NCBI GenBank assembly: GCA_050734915.1
Contig: JBOHUX010000126.1
Coordinates: forward strand, 1 to 6,869
Direction of reading: 5' to 3'
Source: JBOHUX01 sp050734915
GTDB lineage: Bacteria; Chloroflexota; Dormibacteria; Dormibacterales; Dormibacteraceae
Length of the DNA stretch: 6,869 nucleotides
The position numbers were made by a program, and so were the translations under genes. Of the stretch, positions 1 to 5,720 are shown piece after piece. Every line of letters begins with the position of its first letter. Position 1 is the first letter of the stretch. Below the pieces are notes generated by a model. It was not told the DNA's origin, made no database searches, and was given only the letters and a program-made list of their open reading frames with translations.

Positions 1-510
1 GCCGAAGGCGATCGGGTAGCCGGAGGCGAGGCAGGTGAGGAGCGGGCTCAGCACCTGAGCCAGCCGCAGATACTCGGTGACGCGCTCTTTGAGGGCGTCG
101 TGATAGCAGGCGGGGCTGGGCCTGCTCGCGAAGGTGGCGATGTCGTACGGCCACTCCGCCTCGGGGCAGAAGCCCTCCTTGGCCACCGTCTTGATCCCAT
201 CCCGGATCTGCGCCCCGGAGTCGGTCGCCACCGTTCCCTCCAGCGCCCGCTCGTTGTAGTAGATGAAGAGGCGGGATGGCATCGCCGGCGGCCGCTCCCC
301 CTCCTTCGCCTCCAGGAACTGGAGCGCCCCCGCGATCGCGTTCGCGGTGCAGGACCCGAGCATGCCCTGGTCGAAGCAGGGCTCGAAGCCGCCGCGGAGG
401 TCGATGGACGAAGGCAGGGCCTGCGAGATCCGCGGCGGCGGGGCGTAGAGAAAGTCGCGATGGTCCGGCAGGTCTCGCACCCAACCGTAGCGTGCGATTT
501 GCATACTCAT
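1..510 (-). CDS. C1A (papain-family) cysteine peptidase, N-terminal part, cut by window edge
   Basis: An open minus-strand frame of 170 codons runs without a stop to the left edge. Residues 47-54 read DQGMLGSC, the papain-family signature: Gln48 would form the oxyanion hole and Cys54 is the expected nucleophile. It is preceded by PSSIDLR (33-39), the usual entry to the mature C1 domain. The stretch SGAQIRDGIKTVAKEGFCPE (98-117) followed by WPYD matches the second conserved block of bacterial C1 peptidases. The catalytic His and Asn lie beyond the window, so activity cannot be judged. There is no signal peptide and only about 30 residues before the domain, so a long inhibitory propeptide is absent and the enzyme is probably cytoplasmic. 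Two in-frame ATGs exist (510 and 504). The upstream one is used here, but 504 fits a leaderless start from the adjacent -10-like box. The family call is firm; the substrate is unknown. Confidence 0.88.
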   Translation of the reverse strand, partial: MSMQIARYGWVRDLPDHRDFLYAPPPRISQALPSSIDLRGGFEPCFDQGMLGSCTANAIAGALQFLEAKEGERPPAMPSRLFIYYNERALEGTVATDSGAQIRDGIKTVAKEGFCPEAEWPYDIATFASRPSPACYHDALKERVTEYLRLAQVLSPLLTCLASGYPIAFG

Positions 511-513
511 CTG

Positions 514-519
514 AGTGTA
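514..519 (-). promoter_or_regulatory. Putative -10 box of the C1 peptidase gene (leaderless start)
   Basis: On the minus strand the hexamer TACACT (4 of 6 matches to TATAAT) ends three bases before ATG 510 and nine before ATG 504. A start site 6-8 bases downstream of the hexamer would fall around 507-505, so the transcript would begin essentially at ATG 504. No -35 match and no Shine-Dalgarno were seen. This is inference from spacing only. Confidence 0.33.
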
Positions 520-585
520 GATGGCCCCGGGCCGGATTCCCAGGTCACGGGCGTCATCATCCGGCGGTGAGCCGGCGCCCACGGC

Positions 586-599
586 GCGCGGATCCGCGC
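586..599. repeat. 14-bp perfect palindrome between methyltransferase and C1 peptidase genes
   Basis: GCGCGGATCCGCGC is a perfect palindrome just after the methyltransferase stop codon. It could fold as a five-pair GC stem with a GATC loop. No T-run follows on either strand, so it is not a classical intrinsic terminator. In DNA this GC-rich it may be chance. The rest of the 97-base gap (511-607) shows nothing else beyond the -10-like box at 514-519. Confidence 0.35.
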
Positions 600-607
600 C
601 GCGCCCG

Positions 608-1372
608 TCAGTGCGCCAGCTTGGATCCGATGTAGAGGACGGACACCCCGGCCGGCAGCCGGAGGCGGCGGAGGAGTCGCTCCTCGGCCTCGAAGACGCG
701 GGCCAGCAATCCGTTCACCGCGGCGGCCGGCTCCCGGACCTGGTCGGCTCCCGACGGGTTGAAGGCCCGCGCCAGCGCGATCAGAGGCAGCAGCAGGGAG
801 TTGAAGTAGGTGAGTTGGAGTGTGACCAGCCCCGCCTCCGCCATCACCCGCCGGAGGCCGGCCGCCGTGTAGCGCCGGCGGTGGCCGATCTGGTCGTCCA
901 TCTCCGTCCAGAGCCACCGGTACGCGGGCACCGCCACCACCACCAGTCCCCCCGGCCGCACCGCGGCGACCAGGCTCCTGGCGAAGCCGACGTCGTCGTC
1001 GGTGTGCTCCATGACGTCGAAGGCGCAGGCCGCGTCCACAGGGCCGGGCAAGGGACCGCCCGCCACCAGGAGGGTGGCGTCGATGCCGCGGTCGTGGGCC
1101 TTGGCGACCGAGGTCGGATCGAGGTCCACCGCCCGCACGGAGTAGCGCCGCGCCACCACCTCGGTCAGCAGCCCGGCCCCGCAGCCCACGTCGAGCACGG
1201 TCGCGCCCGGCTCCAGGTGGCGCGCCATCAGGGCGGGCAGCACCGCCCGCCGGCCGCGGATCCACCAGTGGCTGGGCGAGAGGTCGGCGTGCTCGGCGGG
1301 CACGTACGGGTGCTCGGTGACCGCGGGTGCGGGCGCGGGCGCCAGGACCCGCGGATCGCCGGAGGGGGGCAT
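608..1372 (-). CDS. Class I SAM-dependent methyltransferase
   Basis: The 254-residue protein has a Rossmann methyltransferase core. Motif I is VLDVGCGAG (59-67), the acidic end of strand 2 is AVDLD (81-85, probably holding the SAM ribose), and FDVMEHTDDD (118-127) is the motif following strand 4. The RPGGLVVVAVPA stretch (139-150) is the usual post-core strand. HWWIRGRR (35-42) ahead of the core and DDQIGHRRRYT (159-169) after strand 5 are typical of a large family of small-molecule or glycan-linked methyltransferases in which the substrate cannot be read from sequence. The first ~20 residues are Ala/Pro-rich and not conserved-looking, so translation could begin later, although no better start was found. 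It lies 80 bases downstream of trxB with its own -10-like box, so it may be only loosely tied to the upstream genes. No transmembrane helix or signal peptide is evident. Confidence 0.88.
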   Translation of the reverse strand: MPPSGDPRVLAPAPAPAVTEHPYVPAEHADLSPSHWWIRGRRAVLPALMARHLEPGATVLDVGCGAGLLTEVVARRYSVRAVDLDPTSVAKAHDRGIDATLLVAGGPLPGPVDAACAFDVMEHTDDDVGFARSLVAAVRPGGLVVVAVPAYRWLWTEMDDQIGHRRRYTAAGLRRVMAEAGLVTLQLTYFNSLLLPLIALARAFNPSGADQVREPAAAVNGLLARVFEAEERLLRRLRLPAGVSVLYIGSKLAH

Positions 1373-1382
1373 CTGAGGTGCC

Positions 1383-1388
1383 AGTATA
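1383..1388 (-). promoter_or_regulatory. Putative -10 box of the methyltransferase gene
   Basis: Minus-strand TATACT matches the sigma-70 -10 consensus at 5 of 6 positions in an otherwise very GC-rich gap. It ends ten bases before ATG 1372, so transcription would start only 2-4 bases ahead of the start codon, giving a leaderless or near-leaderless mRNA. There is no purine-rich ribosome-binding site before the ATG. No good -35 was found at 16-18 bases. Confidence 0.45.
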
Positions 1389-1441
1389 CGAATGGGGGTT
1401 CGGGGCAGGTTCCCTGAAGAGCCGGGAAGGCGGCCGCCGGC

Positions 1442-1456
1442 GAATCACTCATCTAG
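1442..1456. repeat. 15-bp direct repeat, copy 1 (trxB 3' end)
   Basis: gaatcactcatctag is identical to bases 4224-4238 in the cytX leader. This copy covers the trxB stop codon (TAG on the minus strand) and the next bases. The inner octamer actcatct also occurs at 505-512 over the C1 peptidase start. No function is evident. Confidence 0.4.
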
Positions 1457-2397
1457 CCGGCGGCGACGCGCTCGCGCTGGCGGACCTGGTCCACGAACTG
1501 GGAGGCGGACACGGCGGCCGTCGTCCCGTCGCCGACGGCGGTCGCGATCTGCTTGGTCAGCTGCTGGCGGACGTCGCCGACCGCCCACACCCCCTCCACC
1601 GTGGTGCGCATGTCGCGGTCGGTGATCAGGTAGCCGGCCGCGTCGTGCTCGGCGTGCTCCCGGAGCACCTTGGAGTTGGGGTTGAACCCGATGAAGATGA
1701 AGGCGCCGCCGACCGGCAGGTCCCGGGCCTCGCCGCCCTGCCGGTAGCGGACGCCGCGCACCTTCTCGTCCCCATAGATCTCCCCCACCTGGGCGTCCAA
1801 GATGAAGTCGATCTTCGGGTTCCGGCGGGCCCGGTCCTGGAGGATGGGCTGGGCGCGGAAGTCGCCCCGGCGGTGGATGAGGTGGACCCGGGAGGCGTAG
1901 CGGGTCAGGAAGTCGCCCTCCTCGAGGGCGGCGTCGCCGCCGCCGATGACGGCCAGCTCCTCGCCCTTGAAGAAGGCCCCGTCGCAGACCGCGCAGTAGG
2001 AGACGCCGCGGCCCGCCAGCTCGGACTCGCCGGGCACGCCCAGCCGCTTGGGCAGCCCGCCCGCGGCCATGATCACCGCCACCGACCGCACCTCGACGCC
2101 GCTCTCCAGCCGCACCAGCCGCTCGCCGTCCGCGGTCGAGATCGACCGCACGGGCTCGAACTCCCGGATCTCGAGCCCGAACTTGCGGGCGTGCGCGCCC
2201 ATCTGCGCCGCCAGCTCGACACCGAGGATGGACTCGAAGCCCGGGTAGTCCTCGATCAGCTCGGTGTTGAGGAGCTGGCCGCCGAGCGCCCCCCCATCCA
2301 GGATCACCGCCCGCAGGTTCATGCGCGCGGCGTAGAGCCCGGCGGCCAGGCCGGCGGGGCCGCCGCCCACGATCACGACGTCGTAGCGCTCGCTCAC
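1453..2397 (-). CDS. trxB: Thioredoxin-disulfide reductase
   Basis: This FAD enzyme passes electrons from NADPH to oxidised thioredoxin in the cytoplasm. From a GTG at 2397 the protein is 314 residues, close to the usual family length, and begins SERYDVVIVGGGPAG, matching the normal TrxB N-terminus. The FAD-binding GGGPAG is at 11-16, the redox-active CAVC at 135-138, the NADPH-binding GGGDAA at 152-157, and HRRGDFR at 175-181 carries the arginines expected to hold the NADPH 2'-phosphate. The C-terminal FAD motif GVWAVGD is at 269-275. All key residues are present and there is no fused thioredoxin domain. GTGs at 2445 and 2439 are in frame and would add 16 or 14 residues rich in Ala/Gly/Pro; no start has a convincing ribosome-binding site, so the 5' end is uncertain. 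It follows fixX closely and is probably co-transcribed with it. Confidence 0.93.
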   Translation of the reverse strand: MSERYDVVIVGGGPAGLAAGLYAARMNLRAVILDGGALGGQLLNTELIEDYPGFESILGVELAAQMGAHARKFGLEIREFEPVRSISTADGERLVRLESGVEVRSVAVIMAAGGLPKRLGVPGESELAGRGVSYCAVCDGAFFKGEELAVIGGGDAALEEGDFLTRYASRVHLIHRRGDFRAQPILQDRARRNPKIDFILDAQVGEIYGDEKVRGVRYRQGGEARDLPVGGAFIFIGFNPNSKVLREHAEHDAAGYLITDRDMRTTVEGVWAVGDVRQQLTKQIATAVGDGTTAAVSASQFVDQVRQRERVAAG

Positions 2398-2458
2398 GTC
2401 TTTTGGAACGACCCCGGCCGGGCGCGCTATTCCGGCCACGAGCACCGGCGCCGGCCCG

Positions 2459-2746
2459 CTAGCCGAACTTGAACTGGGCGCCGAACCCGCCCCGGGGCGT
2501 CCGGCAGACGATGTTGTCGAAGGGGCAGCCGATCGAGCAGGCGCCGCACTCGAGGCAGTTGCCGAAGCTGACCAGGTTCCTCTTCTGCTCGGCGTCCCAC
2601 TGGTAGACGCCGGCCGGGCAGAAGTAGTTGCAGTACTTGCCCTCGCACCTCTCCGAGCAGACGGCCTGGTCGGCGATCTCGATGTGGGGATGCCCCTCGT
2701 CCTCCTTGTAGCGGACGGTGAAGAGCTTGTCGGTCAGCTTCTCCAT
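2459..2746 (-). CDS. fixX: FixX-type ferredoxin-like protein (4Fe-4S)
   Basis: The 95-residue protein is an iron-sulfur electron carrier of the FixX family, whose usual partner is the ETF:quinone oxidoreductase FixC, with FixAB as electron-bifurcating flavoprotein. DEGHPHI (16-22), CPAGVY (43-48), CLECGAC (64-70) and PRGGFG (84-89) are family hallmarks. There are nine cysteines (30, 34, 39, 43, 64, 67, 70, 74, 81). C64-x2-C67-x2-C70-x3-C74-Pro is a classic 4Fe-4S binding run; C30, C34, C39 and C43 form a less canonical second set. Its length is normal for the family. It starts 12 bases after the M20 peptidase stop without a ribosome-binding site, which points to translational coupling, and it precedes trxB. 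No fixA, fixB or fixC lies within the window. Confidence 0.87.
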   Translation of the reverse strand: MEKLTDKLFTVRYKEDEGHPHIEIADQAVCSERCEGKYCNYFCPAGVYQWDAEQKRNLVSFGNCLECGACSIGCPFDNIVCRTPRGGFGAQFKFG

Positions 2747-2758
2747 CTCGGGGCCAGT

Positions 2759-4129
2759 CTAATCAGAAGAGGATGCGCCGAAGCGCTCGAACACGCGGCA
2801 CATCAGCCGCACCGCGTTCAGGTAGTCGTCGATGCGGATGTTCTCGTTGGGTGCGTGCACGCGCGCGTCCTGCCGTCCCGCGCCGGTGGGCATCACCGCC
2901 GGAACCCCCAGCCCGTGCACAATCGGGTGCATGGGGCCCGTCGCGGCCATGAATGGCCAGATGACGGGCGGGCCGCCGAACAGCTCGGTCTCGCTCTCGA
3001 TCACCGCCCGGCCGACGGCCGAGTCGTAGTCCGCGCGGGCCGGCTTCTCGCCATCCCAGGACACGATCTCGACCTCAGGGAAGCCGCTCGAGTCCAGGTG
3101 CCGCCGCAGCTTGGCCAGCACGTCCGCCGGGTCCTGGTCGAAGATGAGCCGGAAGTCCAGCTTGGCCGTCGCCTCCGCCGGCAGCACCGTCTTGGAGCCC
3201 GGCCCCTGGTACCCGGTGGTGACGCCGGCGATGTTGCAGGTGGGGGTGAACAGCAGTTGCTCGATGGCGCCCTCGTCGGCGACGTCCCGGACCGGTCGCG
3301 TGAACCCGGCCACCTCGCGGCGGGCGGCCATCTGAGGATCGATGCCGGCCATCACGCGGCGATCGCGCTCGCCGGGCGGCTTGACGCCATCCGCGAAGCC
3401 CTCGATCTTGACGTTCATGTCAAGATCGCGCAGGCTCGCCAGCGCCAGCACCAGGTAGGCCGCCGCCGACGGGTAGAGGGAGGCCAGGGACGAGTGCTGG
3501 TCGAAGGCCAGCTGGCGGACCCGGAGCTGGACGTAGAGGAGCCCCCGGACCCCGAAGGTCACCTCCGGCCGGCCGGCGCCGTCGAAGTGGCCCGACTCCC
3601 AGAGGCAGCCGTCGGCCCGGAGCCGGTCCCCGTGCTGCTCGCAGATGCGCTCGAACGTCCTCGAGCCGATCTCCTCCTCGCCTTCGACACAGAGGCGGAT
3701 CGTCACCGGCAGCTCCCCACCGACCGCCTTGAGCGTCTCGATGGCGTGGATCCGCGCCATCACGTCCGCCTTGTCGTCGCACACGCCGCGGGCGTAGAGC
3801 CTGCCGCCGCGCTCGGCCGCCTCGAAGGGAGGCGAATCCCAGAGGTCGATCGGGTCGACAGGCTGCACGTCGTAGTGCGTGTAGAGGAGCAGGCTCCGGG
3901 CGCCCGCCCCGGGCACCTCGGCGACCAGGGCCGGCAGGCCCCCCGCCGCCAGCGTCTCGACCCGGTCGGTCAGTGTCCCGCAGCGGGCGGCCAGCCAATC
4001 CCGGCAGGGCGCGACCGCCTCCGGGCCGTGATTGGAAATGGAATCGAAGGCGCAGAGCCGGCGCAGGTCCTCGACGAAGTCACGGCGGTGGGCGTGGACG
4101 TGGGCGTCGATCTCGCTCGCGGAGGCCAT
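2759..4129 (-). CDS. M20-family metallopeptidase (dipeptidase/carboxypeptidase-like)
   Basis: This is a cytoplasmic di-zinc hydrolase of the M20 family, which cleaves dipeptides or C-terminal residues. The 456-residue protein has the family layout: a catalytic domain, an inserted dimerisation domain (about residues 195-310), and the rest of the catalytic domain. Visible metal-site candidates are His85 (in THYDVQP), Asp118 (in CDDKAD), Glu152 with the general base Glu151 (in EGEEEIGS), Glu178 (in WESG) and His425 (in HAPNE). His212 (DQHSS) is the likely substrate/oxyanion histidine supplied by the lid domain. Two small departures from common forms are DDKA for DDKG and QHSS for LHSG. The frame extends upstream to ATG 4234, but those 35 residues are Gly/Pro/Trp/Arg-rich without family similarity. 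ATG 4129 is preferred because it precedes a typical N-terminus and has an extended -10 box seven bases upstream. It is the first gene of a probable peptidase-fixX-trxB transcript. The physiological substrate is unknown. Confidence 0.92.
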   Translation of the reverse strand: MASASEIDAHVHAHRRDFVEDLRRLCAFDSISNHGPEAVAPCRDWLAARCGTLTDRVETLAAGGLPALVAEVPGAGARSLLLYTHYDVQPVDPIDLWDSPPFEAAERGGRLYARGVCDDKADVMARIHAIETLKAVGGELPVTIRLCVEGEEEIGSRTFERICEQHGDRLRADGCLWESGHFDGAGRPEVTFGVRGLLYVQLRVRQLAFDQHSSLASLYPSAAAYLVLALASLRDLDMNVKIEGFADGVKPPGERDRRVMAGIDPQMAARREVAGFTRPVRDVADEGAIEQLLFTPTCNIAGVTTGYQGPGSKTVLPAEATAKLDFRLIFDQDPADVLAKLRRHLDSSGFPEVEIVSWDGEKPARADYDSAVGRAVIESETELFGGPPVIWPFMAATGPMHPIVHGLGVPAVMPTGAGRQDARVHAPNENIRIDDYLNAVRLMCRVFERFGASSSD

Positions 4130-4136
4130 TGGGCTG

Positions 4137-4145
4137 ATTGTCACA
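4137..4145 (-). promoter_or_regulatory. Putative extended -10 promoter of the M20 peptidase operon
   Basis: On the minus strand TGT-GACAAT combines an upstream TG with a 4/6 match to TATAAT. It ends seven bases before ATG 4129, so the predicted transcript starts at or one base ahead of the start codon. There is no Shine-Dalgarno in this gap. This supports ATG 4129 over ATG 4234 as the start. Confidence 0.45.
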
Positions 4146-4223
4146 CGCCCGGCCCCGCCCCATCGGTGACCCCAGGGACCTCCTCCCCGGGTAGGCCGCC
4201 ACGGGCTGCAGGGGCGGGGAGTG

Positions 4224-4238
4224 GAATCACTCATCTAG
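4224..4238. repeat. 15-bp direct repeat, copy 2 (cytX promoter region)
   Basis: gaatcactcatctag is identical to 1442-1456. This copy overlaps the first three bases of the proposed cytX -10 box. The other copy lacks a -10 continuation, so a shared promoter role is not supported. Confidence 0.4.
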
Positions 4239-4241
4239 ACT
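4236..4241 (+). promoter_or_regulatory. Putative -10 box for the riboswitch-cytX-thiD transcript
   Basis: TAGACT (4 of 6 matches) lies just upstream of the aptamer. With the usual spacing, transcription would begin at about 4248, exactly where the riboswitch begins. No -35 hexamer was recognised 16-18 bases upstream. The remainder of the divergent gap (4146-4223) is GC-rich and shows no other clear site. Confidence 0.35.
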
Positions 4242-4247
4242 GGAAAT

Positions 4248-4338
4248 GACGAAGCGGGAGCTCCGCCGGAGCTGAGAGGGCCCCTCGAAGGGCCGACCGC
4301 CAGAACCTGAACTGGGTAATGCCAGCGGAGGGAGATCG
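4248..4338 (+). ncRNA. TPP riboswitch (THI element)
   Basis: The leader carries the conserved thiamine-pyrophosphate aptamer, which switches off thiamine genes when TPP binds. The CUGAGA of the pyrimidine-sensing arm is at 4272-4277. CCUGAACUGGGUAAUGCCAG at 4306-4325 is the pyrophosphate-sensing arm. Pairings that can be drawn are P2 4254-4257 with 4297-4300 (GCGG/CCGC), P3 4261-4264 with 4268-4271 (CUCC/GGAG), a P3a hairpin 4279-4283 with 4290-4294, P4 4306-4308 with 4329-4331, and P5 4312-4315 with 4322-4325. P1 is weak (4250-4252 with 4336-4338). There is no room for a separate expression platform: the cytX ATG is three bases after the P1 strand, and the GGAGG ribosome-binding site overlaps P4. 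Control is therefore probably direct masking of translation initiation. Confidence 0.93.
4327..4331 (+). promoter_or_regulatory. cytX Shine-Dalgarno inside the TPP aptamer
   Basis: GGAGG, nine bases before ATG 4341, is the clearest Shine-Dalgarno in the window. Its last three bases are the 3' strand of aptamer helix P4, so ligand-stabilised folding would hide it from the 30S subunit. Confidence 0.75.
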
Positions 4339-4340
4339 AG

Positions 4341-5720
4341 ATGCAGCAGGCGACGTCCACCCCGGCGAGCGCATCGGACGAGTTCCTCAAGGTCGAGAGC
4401 CACGGCATCGACCGGATCCCCGAGGCTGAGCGCCACGGCCGCGCCCGCGACGTCGGCTTCCTCTGGGCGGGCGCCTTCGTCAACTACGCCAGCCTGCTCA
4501 CCGCCAGCCTGCTCACCACCTACTACGGGCTGGGCGTCTGGGACGGGTTCGCGGCCATGCTCGGCGGCACCGTCTGTGGGGCGATCCTGCTCGGGCTGCT
4601 CAGCAACACGGGCCCCCGGAGCGGGCTCGCCCAGATCATCTTCACGCGCCGGATCTTCGGCCTCCGCGGCTCCTACCTGGGTGCGTTCCTGACGCTCTTC
4701 CTCGCCATCGGCTGGTTCGCGGTGGACTGCGTGATCGCGGCCCAGGCTGGCGTCCAGCTCCTCCAGGTGGCCGGCGTCGGCGCCGGGCTCGCCGGCCGGC
4801 TCGTCTTCCCCTGGGTGCTCGGCATCGCGGCCGTCAGCGTCGGCGTGGCGGTGCTCGGACACCGCACCATCCAGGTCTTCGAGAAGTACGGCGCGGTCGC
4901 CTTCGCCCTCCTCTCGGCGGTGCTCTTCGCGCTCCTGGCGACGCGCATGCACTGGACGGCCGGACCCACCCTCGGCGGCGGCGCCTACCCGGGCGCCTTC
5001 GTGCTGGGCTTCATGAGCTGCTTCGCCCTGGTCGCCTCCTGGTTTCCGTTCGCGAGCGACTACTCCCGCTACCTGCCGGCCAACACCGGCACCGGACGCG
5101 TCACCTGGTGGGTGGCGCTGGGGGTTACCGCCCCGGTCGCGCTGGTCGGGCTGATGGGGCTTCTCCTGCCCACCATCGACCCCGGGCTGGCGGCCGCCCA
5201 GGGGGTCCTGGCCGTGATCACCCGCCACGCCCCCGCCGCCATCGCGGCCCCCTTCTTCGCGTTCGTGGTGCTGGGCGAGATCTGGGCCAACTACCTCGAC
5301 GTCTACACCGCCGGCCTGGTCAGCCAGACCATGGGCATCCGCCTTCAGCGGTGGCAGACCGCGCTCGCCTGCGGGATCCTGGGCGCCGCCCTCGCCTCCT
5401 ACGCGGTCGTGGTGCGCGACTTCCACGTCGCCTATGAGCAGTTCCTGATCCTCACCTACCTGTGGGCGCCGGCCTGGGCCGCGGTGGTGCTGCTGGCGTT
5501 CTTCTTCCTCGGCTACGGGCGCCGGCTGCCGGCGCTGCTGGCGTGGGGCGCGGGGACCGCCGCCAGCCTGGCCTTCGTCAACTACCCGAACGTCTTCGGC
5601 GGCGCCCACTACCTCAACGCCGGCCTCATCGCCGCCCTCCACGGCGCCGACCTCTCGGGGCTGGTCAGCGTGGTCGTGGCCGCGGGCGCCTACCTCGCCC
5701 TGCGCCGGGCCATGGCATGA
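4341..5720 (+). CDS. cytX: NCS1-family permease, probable hydroxymethylpyrimidine transporter CytX
   Basis: This 459-residue, strongly hydrophobic protein with about 12 predicted membrane spans belongs to the NCS1 nucleobase/cation symporter family (cytosine, purine, thiamine-precursor permeases). GIDRIPEAERHG (22-33) just before the first helix is the family's N-terminal signature. GPRSGLAQI (91-99) followed by RRIFGLRG (103-110) is the second conserved block. ASDYSRY (238-244) and NYLDVYTAGL (317-326) are further NCS1 motifs. Substrate assignment rests on context: a TPP riboswitch directly upstream and thiD overlapping the 3' end by four bases make HMP or a related thiamine pyrimidine precursor far more likely than cytosine. 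The start is fixed by the GGAGG nine bases upstream. A base-pairing antisense frame of more than 400 codons is only a GC artefact. The family is certain; the substrate is inferred. Confidence 0.92.
   Translation: MQQATSTPASASDEFLKVESHGIDRIPEAERHGRARDVGFLWAGAFVNYASLLTASLLTTYYGLGVWDGFAAMLGGTVCGAILLGLLSNTGPRSGLAQIIFTRRIFGLRGSYLGAFLTLFLAIGWFAVDCVIAAQAGVQLLQVAGVGAGLAGRLVFPWVLGIAAVSVGVAVLGHRTIQVFEKYGAVAFALLSAVLFALLATRMHWTAGPTLGGGAYPGAFVLGFMSCFALVASWFPFASDYSRYLPANTGTGRVTWWVALGVTAPVALVGLMGLLLPTIDPGLAAAQGVLAVITRHAPAAIAAPFFAFVVLGEIWANYLDVYTAGLVSQTMGIRLQRWQTALACGILGAALASYAVVVRDFHVAYEQFLILTYLWAPAWAAVVLLAFFFLGYGRRLPALLAWGAGTAASLAFVNYPNVFGGAHYLNAGLIAALHGADLSGLVSVVVAAGAYLALRRAMA

Noticed and set aside
1429..1438. 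Perfect palindrome GGCGGCCGCC between trxB and the methyltransferase gene
   Set aside because: It is short and pure GC, without a T-run or a paired site elsewhere. It is most likely compositional.
507..1448. A 313-codon minus-strand frame overlapping the methyltransferase in another frame
   Set aside because: It is Arg/Gly/Pro/Ala-rich without motifs. The 608-1372 frame carries the complete SAM-binding signature.
1327..2472. A 381-codon plus-strand open frame opposite trxB
   Set aside because: It is a shadow of trxB. It is low in complexity and spans a gene boundary on the other strand.
4130..4234. 35-residue N-terminal extension of the M20 peptidase from ATG 4234
   Set aside because: The extension is Gly/Pro/Trp/Arg-rich, resembles translated intergenic DNA, and would cover the divergent promoter region. 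ATG 4129 gives a normal family N-terminus.
2684..4249. A 521-codon plus-strand open frame opposite the M20 peptidase and part of fixX
   Set aside because: It has no recognisable motif and His/Arg/Val/Asp-biased composition. The opposite strand encodes intact, motif-complete enzymes.
4227..5642. A 471-codon open frame antisense to cytX
   Set aside because: It is the mirror frame of a clear NCS1 permease. Its composition (Gly, Glu, Arg, Asp, Ala-rich, no motif) is what GC-rich antisense frames give.
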